Shown: positions 43,617-53,067, counted from the first letter of the stretch. The stretch is DNA of 56,025 nt from Halomonas sp. (GCF_029263665.1 NZ_JAJUFQ010000027.1:1-56025); one strand, 5' to 3'. Made by a program: numbers and translations. Notes: generated by a model not told the origin, from the letters alone.

Positions 43617-44233
43617 GGTGATGAGCGACGCATCATATCGATCAGCTTATCAATCAGCACAGGGCCTTGTTGGCTCAAGGAAAAGGCCTCCGGTGCACGT
43701 AACCACTCCCAGAACATGCCGCTGAGTGAATAATGGAAGATGTCAGTGGCCAGTTCTGGGGTGAGGTCCTCCCGCAACTGGCCCTTGTTGTGCGCTTCGC
43801 GGAAATGCTGCAGCAAGGTGTGATGTGTCTCGCAGACGAACTCATCCTTGATGGACATTGGGTCGAAGCTTGATGTGCGTTCACAGTGATGCAATAGAAT
43901 TCCATGCACACGCCGATGACGAGGCGTATCGAGATGACGAGCACCTGCATGGCAAGCCAGACGAATGGCATCCAATGGGCGGTCGGCCAGGGTTGGGTCG
44001 TCAAGTCCCGAGATCAGTTCCTGAAAAGGAATGCTGACACGGTTTATCATCGCGCGGAACAGGTCTTCCTTGTTACGGAAATGCCAATAGAGCGCGCCCC
44101 GGGTCAGGCCGGCACAGCGCGAAATCTGTTCCAGAGATGCGCGTGTTACCCCTACTTCAAGAAACACTTGTTCAGCAGCATCCAGTAGTGCTTCCTTGGT
44201 TTCAGCGGCTTCAGCCTTGGTGCGACGCGCCAT
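43610..44233 (-). CDS. TetR/AcrR-family repressor
   Basis: This is a 207-residue regulator. The start at 44233 gives MARRTKAEAAETKEALLDAAEQVF, the normal AcrR-like N-terminus; the frame is open further up without a site. The helix-turn-helix is SLEQISRCAGLTRGALYWHFRNK, which matches AcrR/MexR-type efflux repressors closely. It is downstream of the RND operon and is the natural candidate repressor of tolC-acrA-acrB. Its own gene converges with the His-tailed protein gene. Confidence 0.92.
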   Translation of the reverse strand: MARRTKAEAAETKEALLDAAEQVFLEVGVTRASLEQISRCAGLTRGALYWHFRNKEDLFRAMINRVSIPFQELISGLDDPTLADRPLDAIRLACHAGARHLDTPRHRRVHGILLHHCERTSSFDPMSIKDEFVCETHHTLLQHFREAHNKGQLREDLTPELATDIFHYSLSGMFWEWLRAPEAFSLSQQGPVLIDKLIDMMRRSSPQ

Positions 44234-44352
44234 CGTGGGGTGAAATCTCTTGTGGTTGACGTAGGTCTCTATTCTACCGAAATATGCTGCGTGGCGCAGA
44301 GGGTTCAACAAGACCTAAGCCAGCTTGAGTGTAACGAGCGCCACCAACGACA

Positions 44353-44377
44353 TCTCCGTTATATCACGGTATAAGGA
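44353..44377. promoter_or_regulatory. Dyad-symmetric element upstream of the desuccinylase-like gene
   Basis: TCCGTTATATCACGGTATAAGGA contains TTATA/TATAA flanked by TCC and GGA, with an overlapping CCGT/ACGG. It lies between the divergent tetR and desuccinylase genes and could be an operator. No known regulator matches. Confidence 0.35.
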
Positions 44378-44430
44378 TCTTTGACCGAGGTCATGCCGAC
44401 CGCCGGAAGCCGTGAAATTAAGGAAGACCC

Positions 44431-45465
44431 ATGGCTCGTGCTCCCTTTGAATTGGCCGGGATACGTGTGGCTCCCGGTAGTCGTATTCAAATCGACGTTC
44501 CTGTCGCCAAGCTATACACCCATGCTCCGCTGGATATTCCTGTGGAAGTGGTTCATGGCCGTCAGCATGGGCCGACTCTGCTGGTATGTAGTGCGATTCA
44601 CGGAGATGAAATCAATGGAGTCGAAATCGTTCGGCGCCTGTTGCGCTCCCGGCAGATCAATCGTCTGAAAGGTACCTTGATCGCGGTGCCTATCGTCAAC
44701 GTCTTCGGTTTTGTGCAGCATAGCCGTTATCTACCGGACCGCCGTGACCTCAACCGTTGCTTCCCCGGTAGCGAATCAGGATCTCTGGGGGGGCGTATTG
44801 CCTCGTTGTTCCGTGAGCAGATCGTCGATCATGCCAGCCATATCATTGACCTGCATACAGGCGCGATTCACCGCACCAATCTGCCGCAGATTCGAGCACA
44901 GTTGAATGGGGCGGGAGATGAGACACGGCGCATGGCAGATGCCTTCGGTGCCCCGATCATTCTCAATGCTGAACTGCGCGAGGGCAGTCTGCGTCATTAT
45001 GCTCAAGGAAAGGGCATTCCTGTGTTGACCTATGAGGCGGGAGAGGCTCTGCGCTTCGATGAGTGGGCCATCACTGCGGGGGTGCGGGGAGTGCTGCGGG
45101 TCATGCGGCGCCTTGGCATGCTCAGCGGCGAACAGCGCCGTCGTCCGCCGGCACCTGCAGAAATCGCCAATGGATCGAGCTGGGCCAGGGCGCCTATCGA
45201 TGGCATTCTTCGGCCCCACGTCCGCCTTGGAGCCCGAGTATCCAAAGGCGAGCGCCTGGGAGTGGTAGCGGGCCCATTTGGTAACGCGGAAGGAGAGGTA
45301 CTTTCCATGGCCGATGGCATTGTGATCGGCATGAGTCGCCTGCCGCTGGCCAATGAAGGTGAAGCGCTGTTCCACATCGCTCGTTTCGACGCGATAGAAG
45401 AAGCCGAAAGTGCCATCGAGACCTTTCAATCCAGTCTTGAGCCGCCCCCTGATGCTCTGTATTGA
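44431..45465 (+). CDS. Succinylglutamate desuccinylase/aspartoacylase-family protein (M14-type)
   Basis: This is a 344-residue protein with the zinc motif HGDE in the N-terminal half and DLHTG (third zinc ligand), as in AstE/aspartoacylase-like M14 carboxypeptidase-fold hydrolases. The C-terminal ~100 residues form the beta domain of this family (LGARVSKGERLGVVAGPFG). Start ATG 44431 follows TTAAGGAAGACCC. It may cleave an N-acyl amino acid. It converges with the racemase gene across a bidirectional terminator; a shared link to amino-acid metabolism is only suggestive. Confidence 0.87.
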   Translation: MARAPFELAGIRVAPGSRIQIDVPVAKLYTHAPLDIPVEVVHGRQHGPTLLVCSAIHGDEINGVEIVRRLLRSRQINRLKGTLIAVPIVNVFGFVQHSRYLPDRRDLNRCFPGSESGSLGGRIASLFREQIVDHASHIIDLHTGAIHRTNLPQIRAQLNGAGDETRRMADAFGAPIILNAELREGSLRHYAQGKGIPVLTYEAGEALRFDEWAITAGVRGVLRVMRRLGMLSGEQRRRPPAPAEIANGSSWARAPIDGILRPHVRLGARVSKGERLGVVAGPFGNAEGEVLSMADGIVIGMSRLPLANEGEALFHIARFDAIEEAESAIETFQSSLEPPPDALY

Positions 45466-45523
45466 CCCTTGCACGGGTGTCCTTGACGAGAAGAACCTTC
45501 GGGACACATCTGTGGAATGGATA

Positions 45524-45547
45524 GACGCCGCCCAAGGGGGCGGCGTC
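45524..45547. terminator. Bidirectional terminator between the desuccinylase and racemase genes
   Basis: GACGCCGCCC (45524-45533) pairs with GGGCGGCGTC (45538-45547) around AAGG, followed by TTGATTG on the + strand. It sits between convergent genes. Confidence 0.75.
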
Positions 45548-45577
45548 TTGATTGAGGAATAGTGAAAACCGAACCTC

Positions 45578-46816
45578 TCAGTCAGGCTCGGTAGGGTTGA
45601 GAATCTTGGGGTTGGAATTGCCCCACATGGTATAGACATCCGCCAGCAGTGAGCCGTTGAGGTCCTCCAGTTCGGCGATGGAGATGTGTCCTTTGTCCTG
45701 GACGCCATAGAGCACCACTTCATCCCCGGCTTCTACGCTAGGCAGGTCGGTGACATCCACCATGATGGTGTTCATGGAAACCCGTCCTAATACGGGCACT
45801 CGTTCACCATGGATCAGCACATGGGCTTTATCGCTGAACACTCGACGATAGCCATCGGAGTATCCTACGGGAAGGTTGGCCAGAACGCTGTCGCGTTCCA
45901 ATGCGTGGATATTGTCATAGCCTACGCCACTACCAGCAGGATAGTCGTTGACTGAAGCCACTCGAGTCTTGAAGGACATGACCGGGTGGAACTGGGGGTA
46001 GTGTGGCAAGTCGCCATAAAGCAGACCGCCAGGACGCACCATATCCAGACGTGCCTCTGGAACTTCCATGGTGGTGAAAGAGTTGGCGGTATGCAGGGTC
46101 AGGGCGTCACGATCCAGGTTGGCCTTCTCGATCAGCCAGTCGCTCTGTTCCTCGAAACGTGCCAACCCCTGGCGAACCCAGTCGACGTCCTCGAAGGCAA
46201 AGTGGGTCATGATGCCCGTCAGCTCAAGATGGGGAAGGCCGACCAGGGCCAAGGCTTCCTCGCGTCCTGATTCAGTATCCAGTTCCAGGCCATTACGTCC
46301 CATGCCACCGGCATTGAGTCCCAGATGATAGCGCAGCGTGATGCCCGCTTCCGCAGCCATGTCGGCTGCCTCTTGTGCTGCACTGAGATCGCCAAACAGC
46401 TCTTCCATCTGATACTCGAAGGCACCTTGAATCTCTTCCGGTGTGGCGTTTCGCACCCGCATCAGACGTCCCTCGAAACCACTGGCCCGTACTGCCCGGG
46501 CATCTTCGTTGCTGGCGACACCAACACAGGAAACGCCCATGGCGATGATCGACGGCATGAGATTGGAAATGCCATGACCATAGGCATCTGCCTTCATGAT
46601 GGCGCACATGTCCGATGCTTCGCCGAGCAGCTCCTGAACCTTGCGGATGTTGTCCTCGAAGACAGCCTGATTGATTTCGACCCAGGCATTGGCCTCGAGA
46701 TGTTCAGCGTCACCTACTTTGATGATGTCGGTGCTCAGTAACGGTGCGGCTTGCACAGGGCCTGCCAGGGCCGCGGCAATTGCCGCGGCGATCAGGGTGG
46801 GGGTCAGTTTCATCAT
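45578..46816 (-). CDS. Secreted alanine/broad-specificity amino-acid racemase (Bsr-like)
   Basis: This is a 412-residue PLP-dependent racemase of fold type III. A Sec signal peptide (TLIAAAIAAALAGPVQA) sends it to the periplasm, which is normal for Bsr-type broad-specificity racemases but not for cytoplasmic Alr. The PLP Lys is in KADAYGHG and the catalytic Tyr in GVGYDNIHA. The body also has VSMNTIMVDVTDLPSV and ends GNSNPKILNPTEPD like the Bsr group. Start is ATG 46816 or 46813 (an ATGATG pair after AAGGATC). It may supply D-amino acids for biofilm or cell-wall editing. Confidence 0.9.
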   Translation of the reverse strand: MMKLTPTLIAAAIAAALAGPVQAAPLLSTDIIKVGDAEHLEANAWVEINQAVFEDNIRKVQELLGEASDMCAIMKADAYGHGISNLMPSIIAMGVSCVGVASNEDARAVRASGFEGRLMRVRNATPEEIQGAFEYQMEELFGDLSAAQEAADMAAEAGITLRYHLGLNAGGMGRNGLELDTESGREEALALVGLPHLELTGIMTHFAFEDVDWVRQGLARFEEQSDWLIEKANLDRDALTLHTANSFTTMEVPEARLDMVRPGGLLYGDLPHYPQFHPVMSFKTRVASVNDYPAGSGVGYDNIHALERDSVLANLPVGYSDGYRRVFSDKAHVLIHGERVPVLGRVSMNTIMVDVTDLPSVEAGDEVVLYGVQDKGHISIAELEDLNGSLLADVYTMWGNSNPKILNPTEPD

Positions 46817-46881
46817 GATCCTTGTCGTACCTTATGAGGTTATTGTCAGTACTGCCTTGCCACCCTAATCGTCTGCACGAA

Positions 46882-46905
46882 TCGCGGCGAGATACCTCGC
46901 CGCGA
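46882..46905. terminator. Hairpin downstream of the hydrolase gene
   Basis: TCGCGGCGAG (46882-46891) pairs with CTCGCCGCGA (46896-46905) around ATAC, 24 bp after the hydrolase stop. The stem is strong but the T-tract is poor on both strands. Confidence 0.55.
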
Positions 46906-46928
46906 ATAGAAAAGAACTGACGGATAAT

Positions 46929-47786
46929 CTAAAAACTGCTCCCCATTGCGGTTTCGCTGCGTTCTGTTTTCATGCCTGAATCATGATCGCTGCTGGTCAG
47001 CAGGAACGTGATCACGGTATCCATGAATTCGGTGGGGAGCTCGATGTTTGGCAGATGTACCGAGGATAGGACTTGCAGTGTCGAGCCAGGAATTGTCGCG
47101 GCGATCTGCTCTCCATGAGCAAGGGCCGTCACGTTGTCGTACTGGCCGGCAATCACCAATGTTGGGCACTCGACAAGTGCAATGATGCGGCGGAGGTCCA
47201 TGTCACGAATAGCCGCGTAAGCTCCTGACAAGCCTTGTGGGTCCGTAGCCAGCACCATGCGTCGAAAGTCTTCTGTTACAGGATCTTGAGCTTCCAGCAT
47301 ATGTGCCGGGAACCAGTTGTTGAGGAACATGCTGGCGAACTCTGACATGTCGGAAGCTTGCTGCGTGGAGGCAATCAACTGGTCCCACTGGCCAGCGGGC
47401 CCCAGGTAAGGCGAAGTGTTACTCAGGATCAGGCGATCTATCCGATCAGGTGCGTGGACTCCCAGCCACTGGCCAATGATTCCTCCGAGTGACAGGCCCA
47501 GGAAGTGCACATGCTCGATGTCCAGGGCATCAAGTAGCTCAATGACATCGCGGCCGAAGCGATCGAGGGAGTAGGGGCCAGCGGGAACGCTGGAGGCACC
47601 GTGCCCGCGGGTGTCATAACGCAGTACCTGAAAATGTCTTGTCAGTTCCTGAATCTGGTCATCCCACATCTGCAAGGTGGTGGCGATGGAGTTGGACAGG
47701 AGCAAGACCGGCTTGTCGCCATCGCCATCGAAGCGGTAGTGGATGCGAGCGCCGTCACCGGTGGTAATAAAAGTTCGTGTGTTCAT
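46929..47786 (-). CDS. Alpha/beta hydrolase, 3-oxoadipate enol-lactonase-like
   Basis: This is a 285-residue hydrolase. The nucleophile elbow is GLSLGG, and the whole N-terminal part (GARIHYRFDGDGDKPVLLLSNS, YDTRGHGASSVPAGPYSLD) reads like PcaD. The start ATG 47786 has GAGGAG nine bases before; an ATG at 47795 abuts that site and is not used. No other protocatechuate gene is nearby, so the substrate may differ. It is divergent from a LysR gene at 47983, a common arrangement for LysR targets. Confidence 0.85.
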   Translation of the reverse strand: MNTRTFITTGDGARIHYRFDGDGDKPVLLLSNSIATTLQMWDDQIQELTRHFQVLRYDTRGHGASSVPAGPYSLDRFGRDVIELLDALDIEHVHFLGLSLGGIIGQWLGVHAPDRIDRLILSNTSPYLGPAGQWDQLIASTQQASDMSEFASMFLNNWFPAHMLEAQDPVTEDFRRMVLATDPQGLSGAYAAIRDMDLRRIIALVECPTLVIAGQYDNVTALAHGEQIAATIPGSTLQVLSSVHLPNIELPTEFMDTVITFLLTSSDHDSGMKTERSETAMGSSF

Positions 47787-47982
47787 GAATGTCATCTCCT
47801 CAACAGGATCAGTTTCTGGGCTACCAGAGCGACATCATCTGTGCGCCTGGGCATTCCCATCGGCCAGTGCCATGAATCCTAGTTGCGGATGCTTTCAACT
47901 GATATTACAAAGAATCTAATAGCTCTGTAGGTATAGCTGACAGAGATGGTCAGACTGGGGAGAGAGACAGAGTGAAGCCGAC

Positions 47983-48897
47983 ATGAGCCATTTCACCTTG
48001 CATGAGTTGCAGTGCTTTGATGCCGTGATACGTGGCGGTGGTTTCCAGGCAGCTGCCCTGGAACTGAATCGCTCACATCCAGCGGTATTTGCTGCCGTTG
48101 CCAAGCTGGAACAGCAGCTTGGCCTTGGTTTGCTGGACCGCAGTGGCTATCGGGTACAACCAACCGAGGCAGGGCGTTCGTTTCATCGTCGGGCACAAAG
48201 GTTGCTACGTGAAATGGAAGGCCTGCGTACTCACGCCGAGCAACTGGCCATGGGGGAGGAAAGTGAACTGCATGTGGTGATCGGTGATTTCTGTCCGCGT
48301 GCGGAGATCCTCGGCCTGCTGGGCAGGTTCTTTGCCTGCCACCCTGATACCCGATTGCATCTGCATTTCGAAGCCGTCACCGGACCTTGGGAGCGATTGC
48401 TCGATGGCGATGCTGACCTGATTCTGCATCGTGTCGATAAACGAGATCCACGGATCGAATGGATTGATCTGTGCAAGGTGCCATTTATTCCGGTGATCGC
48501 TGATAGCTTGTTGCCAGCAGCGGCTCCAAGAGTGCTCGAGCCTGAACATATGCGTGACTACACCCAGTGCATCATGCGTGATACGGCACGCCATACGCCA
48601 TCATCGGATTACTTCATGTTGGCGGATGCCCACCAGTGCACGGTAGCCGATCAGTTGATGAAAAAGGACTTTATTCTGCAGGGCCTAGGGTGGGGGCATA
48701 TGCCACGTTTTCTGATAGAAGAAGAATTGCATGATGGCCGATTGCGCTCGATCGCCAACGACTGTTTGCCGGGCAGCATGGAGGAACTGGTGGCAGCAAG
48801 ACGGCGAGATAGACCGCATGGACCTGTCATGAACCAGCTGTGGTGTCATCTGCAACAGCAGGCACTGATGCTGCAAAGTGCCCTCAAATCTGATTGA
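47983..48897 (+). CDS. LysR-family transcriptional regulator
   Basis: This is a 304-residue regulator. The N-terminal winged HTH is ELQCFDAVIRGGGFQAAALELNRS, unusual in the last helix where Ala and Val replace the typical pattern, followed by the effector domain to residue ~300. The start ATG 47983 is within a poorly conserved leader. It is divergent from the enol-lactonase-like gene and probably controls it. The effector is unknown. Confidence 0.88.
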   Translation: MSHFTLHELQCFDAVIRGGGFQAAALELNRSHPAVFAAVAKLEQQLGLGLLDRSGYRVQPTEAGRSFHRRAQRLLREMEGLRTHAEQLAMGEESELHVVIGDFCPRAEILGLLGRFFACHPDTRLHLHFEAVTGPWERLLDGDADLILHRVDKRDPRIEWIDLCKVPFIPVIADSLLPAAAPRVLEPEHMRDYTQCIMRDTARHTPSSDYFMLADAHQCTVADQLMKKDFILQGLGWGHMPRFLIEEELHDGRLRSIANDCLPGSMEELVAARRRDRPHGPVMNQLWCHLQQQALMLQSALKSD

Positions 48898-48916
48898 GAG
48901 CACTTTGCATGGCCAA

Positions 48917-49333
48917 TCATTTCGCCGATGGCATCGCATGACACTCCTTGATGCCGCATGCTTCGCTGATGCTTTCTCCTCTGCTGTATTCGCCACTACA
49001 GCCTTCCTCTTCACTATCTGAAGTCTCCATTCCCTGGAGTCGACATGTCGACAGGGCACTCAATGCATCTTCCTTGAGCGGGAGGCGTAGTGCCCACACC
49101 AGGTCACCATGTCGGAACCCCATGTCTGCCAGCAGTGCATCGTCATATTCCAGTAGTGGCTGCACACTGCGGCGGAAATGCCGACGGCGGCGATAGGTCC
49201 ACCACCAGTATTCGAGTGCATGAATCAGCCCCAACGGCGGCGTGGCAGGCATGTAGTAGTCCAACCTTTCCGGCGGTGATGGTGGGGCGTCCTTGTCAAA
49301 CTGGGCATGAGCAAGTGGATCGTGCTGATTCAT
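48917..49333 (-). CDS. DUF1127 (YjiS-like) protein
   Basis: This is a 138-residue protein. Residues ~60-100 form the DUF1127 motif (RRHFRRSVQPLLEYDDALLADMGF), and a Trp-rich stretch ALEYWWWTYRRRRH precedes it. N- and C-termini are disordered. The start ATG 49333 follows GGGAGG; an earlier open frame adds 10 residues. It is divergent from the LysR at 49491, a recurrent pairing in proteobacteria. DUF1127 proteins act in phosphate or carbon metabolism through RNA contacts in some species; the role here is not known. Confidence 0.85.
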   Translation of the reverse strand: MNQHDPLAHAQFDKDAPPSPPERLDYYMPATPPLGLIHALEYWWWTYRRRRHFRRSVQPLLEYDDALLADMGFRHGDLVWALRLPLKEDALSALSTCRLQGMETSDSEEEGCSGEYSRGESISEACGIKECHAMPSAK

Positions 49334-49490
49334 CTGATACCTCCCTGCACACAGCCGCTGCATGTGACTGGTGCGAATCGGGTTGAAGGGGGAGGGTCGC
49401 GACCTCTGGATGACAGCATGGATCTGAATCTTTGATCAATCCAACGAAAAGCTCTACATTCATCTTTAAGAAAAATTGAAAGGTGAGTCC

Positions 49491-50387
49491 ATGAACCAGA
49501 TATCCACTGCTCCCGGCCGTGCCGCACTGCCGCTACTGGATACCGAAGTACTGCGCACCTTCGTTGCCATCGCCGAGAGTGGTAGTTTCACGCGTGCTGC
49601 GCGATTGGTATTCCGTACGCCTTCGGCGCTGAGCATGCAGATCAAGCGCCTGGAAGAGATGCTGGGCCAGACATTGTTCGTGCGTGAGGCGCGCCAGGTT
49701 CGCCTGACCGCGGAAGGCGAAATGCTGTTGGGTTACGGGCGACGCTTGCTCAAGCTCAACGAGGAAGCCGTGACCCAGTTCCTGGCCCCTTCCCTGGAGG
49801 GAAGGGTGGGCCTGGGGACAACCGACGATGTCGGTACCCGCATTCTGCCTGGGGTATTGTCTCAGTTTGCTCGTTCACATCCTGCGGTGCAGGTCGATGT
49901 CGTGGTCGGCAGCAGTGTGGAGATGCTGAAACGTCTGGATAGTGGAGAACTGGATCTGGCATTGGTCACTGCTGGGATGAATGGTCAGACGACATTCGGT
50001 GAGGTTGTGCATAGTGAGCCTCTGGTATGGGTCGGGCGCGAAGGTGGGGTGGCCGCCCGGCGCACGCCCTTGCCTGTTGCCTTGGCCAATCATGGCTGCC
50101 CTTGGCGCAAGGTTGCACTGGATGCCCTGGACCATGCCGGCGTGGACTATCGTGTCGCATATACCTGTGAGCATTGCGCAGGGCAGGAAGCGGCCATGCT
50201 TTCCGACCTGGCCGTGGCACCTTTTCCTCTGGCGCTTATCCGTTCTCCATTGCGGCGCCTTGAGCAGGGCAGCCTGCCGCCTTTAGGTGACTATCAGGTG
50301 GCCCTGGTGCGTCGGGATGGCCTGGGTAGTGCAGGAGAGGTCTTGGCAGAGCGGGTGGTGGAAGCTTTCAATGATCTACGCAGCTAG
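49491..50387 (+). CDS. LysR-family transcriptional regulator (divergent to DUF1127)
   Basis: This is a 298-residue LysR regulator. The HTH reads FVAIAESGSFTRAARLVFRTPSALS, and the effector domain extends to the end. Start ATG 49491 follows AAAGGTGAG; the earlier ATG at 49476 is in frame but lacks a site. It is 157 bp away, divergent from the DUF1127 gene, and likely regulates it. The effector is unknown. Confidence 0.9.
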   Translation: MNQISTAPGRAALPLLDTEVLRTFVAIAESGSFTRAARLVFRTPSALSMQIKRLEEMLGQTLFVREARQVRLTAEGEMLLGYGRRLLKLNEEAVTQFLAPSLEGRVGLGTTDDVGTRILPGVLSQFARSHPAVQVDVVVGSSVEMLKRLDSGELDLALVTAGMNGQTTFGEVVHSEPLVWVGREGGVAARRTPLPVALANHGCPWRKVALDALDHAGVDYRVAYTCEHCAGQEAAMLSDLAVAPFPLALIRSPLRRLEQGSLPPLGDYQVALVRRDGLGSAGEVLAERVVEAFNDLRS

Positions 50388-50435
50388 GTCTGCCAGACAA
50401 CATTCCTTGTTTCGACAACAAGACAGAGGACGTCC

Positions 50436-50975
50436 ATGTGCCAACATATGTTCGTGATCACGGGAGCGCCGGGGTCTGGTAAAAGCAGCCTGCTGGAAGC
50501 GCTGGCCAGACAGGGCATTCGTTACATGCCAGAAGCCGGGCGGGCGATCATCCAGGATCAGATGGCCATCAAGGGAAGCGCACTTCCGTGGGCCGATCAG
50601 TCGCTTTTTGCTGAGCTGATGCTGAACTGGGAACTGCGGTCGTGCCGCGAAGCGCGTGCGATCAAGGAGCCTGTGCTGATGGACCGTGGTGTGGCCGATG
50701 TCCTGGGCTACTTGACGTTGTGCAATCTGCCAATACCCGACCACGTAAAGAGAGCGGCGGATCAGTACCGCTATAACCGGCAGGTATTCATTGCGCCCTA
50801 TTGGGCGGAGATTTTCGGCCAGGATGCCGAACGCAAGCAGGATAGGGCAGAGGCAGAAGCCACCTATCATGTCATGGCCAGGACCTATGCCGAACTGGGC
50901 TATGAGCTGATCCAACTGCCTTTGGCCAGTATCGAGGAACGGGCCGCCTTTGTGCGCAAGCATATCCTTGGCTGA
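50436..50975 (+). CDS. AAA_28-type P-loop ATP-binding protein
   Basis: This is a 179-residue protein. Walker A is GAPGSGKSS, and the fold then follows nucleoside-kinase-like AAA_28 proteins (VLMDRGVADVLGY, DAERKQDRAEAEATYHV). It may phosphorylate a nucleoside or other small molecule. It converges with the VOC gene 12 bp further on. Function is unknown. Confidence 0.8.
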   Translation: MCQHMFVITGAPGSGKSSLLEALARQGIRYMPEAGRAIIQDQMAIKGSALPWADQSLFAELMLNWELRSCREARAIKEPVLMDRGVADVLGYLTLCNLPIPDHVKRAADQYRYNRQVFIAPYWAEIFGQDAERKQDRAEAEATYHVMARTYAELGYELIQLPLASIEERAAFVRKHILG

Positions 50976-50987
50976 ACCGGTTTCATA

Positions 50988-51377
50988 TCAGATCGCCAGG
51001 TGACAGACCGCTTCGATGTTGTAGCCATCAGGATCGATGATGAAGCAAGCATAGTAATACGGGTGGTATCGAGGGCGTAGCCCAGGGGGGCCATTATCTG
51101 TGCCGCCTGCCTGAATCGCTGCCCTGAAGAAGGCGTCCACTTCCTCTCTGTTGGCAGCGCTGAAGGCCAGGTGAGGGAGAGGCGGTGCCACATTACCTTG
51201 TGCGATCCAGAAGTCACCATCCGGGTCCAACGATCTGCGTCTGCCTGCCAATATCCCGAACCCCACCGCTTCGCTGTCACCCCTGGTCATCTGGTAGCCC
51301 AAGGGTGCAAGCACCGCCGCGTAGAAACGCCGGCTGAGGGAGAGGTTCGAGACATTGATGCATAGATGATCGAGCAT
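50988..51377 (-). CDS. VOC-family protein
   Basis: This is a 129-residue VOC fold: MLDHLCINVSNLSLSRRFY at the start and IIDPDGYNIEAVCH at the end provide the candidate His and Glu metal ligands. The start ATG 51377 follows CGGGAGG. Substrate and activity are unknown. Confidence 0.85.
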   Translation of the reverse strand: MLDHLCINVSNLSLSRRFYAAVLAPLGYQMTRGDSEAVGFGILAGRRRSLDPDGDFWIAQGNVAPPLPHLAFSAANREEVDAFFRAAIQAGGTDNGPPGLRPRYHPYYYACFIIDPDGYNIEAVCHLAI

Positions 51378-51553
51378 GATGCAACCTCCCGGGTAAGCTC
51401 TGGTAAAAAGATAGCTTGGGAGAACGTTCTGCGTGTCAGGTTGGATGAGCTTGTTGTGACTTGGCTTTCCATACCGAGGATACGATGTCTATCTGAGGCA
51501 TAGCCGTTCCAGGGCATGCCTCTCTGGTGGCTCAGGTACATATAGGGGGCAGG

Positions 51554-52201
51554 ATGACACAGTGGATCGTGCATTACGCTAATGCATGCGGCCAGTTGGA
51601 TGGTTGGATCGAACGTATAGGAGAAGGCATAGCAGAAGCGCGTTATCGAGCAGAACAAGTCTTGCCTGCCATCGACCTGGATGTGGTGGTTCAAGTCTGG
51701 CCAGGATGCGTTGTCAAGGAAATGGGGTTCGTTGGCTACGCGCCTACTGGCACTATGATCCAGTTAACCTTCGATCCAGATAACGAAAACCTGTCCCGAA
51801 ATATAGGAGAACCGCTTGAGCGAATGGTAGCCCATGAGCTTCACCACGTTATGCGCTGGCGAGGTCCAGGGTATGGGACTACGCTGGGCGAGGCACTGGT
51901 ATCTGAAGGATTGGCAGGGCACTTTTGTCGTCAGCTCTATGACTCGCCACCAGAGCTTTGGGAAGCGGAAGTGAGCGGGAAAGATCTTGCCACATGTGCT
52001 GAAAAGGCACAGTTACACTGGCACGATTCTCGCTACCATCATGGCGCATGGTTCTCTGGCCAGGGCGATCTTCCCCGTTGGGCCGGCTATAGGCTCGGCT
52101 ATGCCTTGGTCGGCAGGTACCTGGATGGGCATGCTGGAGAGAGTGCTGCATCATTGGTACATGTACCAGCAGAGCGCTTTCTTGCCTATTTAGGGACATG
52201 A
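51554..52201 (+). CDS. DUF2268 putative zinc protease
   Basis: This is a 215-residue protein with the metalloprotease-like motif HELHH (VAHELHHVMRW) and the downstream Glu in SEGLAGHF, as in DUF2268 (MA-clan-like) proteins. Start ATG 51554 follows AGGGGGCAGG; an in-frame upstream start at 51527 lacks a site. The substrate is unknown. No signal peptide is seen, so it is cytoplasmic. Confidence 0.85.
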   Translation: MTQWIVHYANACGQLDGWIERIGEGIAEARYRAEQVLPAIDLDVVVQVWPGCVVKEMGFVGYAPTGTMIQLTFDPDNENLSRNIGEPLERMVAHELHHVMRWRGPGYGTTLGEALVSEGLAGHFCRQLYDSPPELWEAEVSGKDLATCAEKAQLHWHDSRYHHGAWFSGQGDLPRWAGYRLGYALVGRYLDGHAGESAASLVHVPAERFLAYLGT

Positions 52202-52258
52202 GCGAAGCATGGTGTACTGACGATCCTCGAATAAAGCACGATACCCATATTGTTTCGT

Positions 52259-52801
52259 TCAGTCAGGCGCTGTCTGCATTGAGCGGATGAATGCTTCGGC
52301 CTCTGAATGGCTGCGCAGTTGAACGAAGCGGATATGCTGGTACTGCGCATTCTGCATGTCACTCAGATAGCGTACTCGATTGCGGCGCCATGTCTTGATG
52401 GACCAGAGAATGATCGAGTGGCGACTGAAAAAGGACTGGCGGAAGCTCTCCCGGTTTCCCGTGCCGGGCCACAGTTCCTGCTTGCTCCAGGCGCGCCTGA
52501 CCGCTCGGGACACGACTTGGGAAATCGTTTGCCAAAAGCCATAGTCGACCCATACCACCAGATCGACCTCCTGCCATTTAATGGGGCGCGATCGATCGTA
52601 GTTACCGTCCAGCACCCAGCCGGGTGATGCTTCGAGCAGGCTGGCGAGTTCGGCAAGGAACTGGTCGTCAGGCTTCTCCTGCCAATCCGGCAGCCAATGC
52701 AGGACATCCATCTCGATATGCGGCAGGGACAATGCTTCGGCCAGTCGGCGAGCCAGTGTCGTTTTACCTGATCCACTGGTACCCACCACGTTAATCTTCA
52801 T
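52259..52801 (-). CDS. P-loop adenylate-kinase-like (FlaR-type) protein
   Basis: This is a 180-residue protein. Start ATG 52801 gives MKINVVGTSGSGKTTLARRLA; an open frame reaches 52939 without a site. Walker A is GTSGSGKTT; HIEMDVLHWLPDW and WVLDGNYD are typical of FlaR/topology-modulation-type P-loop proteins. The substrate is unknown. It is preceded by a 266-bp spacer before the next + strand gene. Confidence 0.82.
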   Translation of the reverse strand: MKINVVGTSGSGKTTLARRLAEALSLPHIEMDVLHWLPDWQEKPDDQFLAELASLLEASPGWVLDGNYDRSRPIKWQEVDLVVWVDYGFWQTISQVVSRAVRRAWSKQELWPGTGNRESFRQSFFSRHSIILWSIKTWRRNRVRYLSDMQNAQYQHIRFVQLRSHSEAEAFIRSMQTAPD

Positions 52802-53067
52802 TGCATGGCCTCTGTCGTTATCTTTTGCGGCGCACGATTCTACGCTGGTCATGAGGCCAAGGAAAACCTGGCGGATCACTGGTTGGAAAGGATGCAGTGG
52901 CATACTTCGCGAACCGCTGGGCGCAATGCCCGATGACATAAGAAGCCATTGTCGACGTGATACTGGGGCACCTGGCTCCTAAGATTGCTAGCAGTATTGA
53001 CCTTCGTTGCCAATTTTTGTGCTTGTTCTGATATAGAATGGCTCCACCGCTTGAAGAAACTGAGTCA

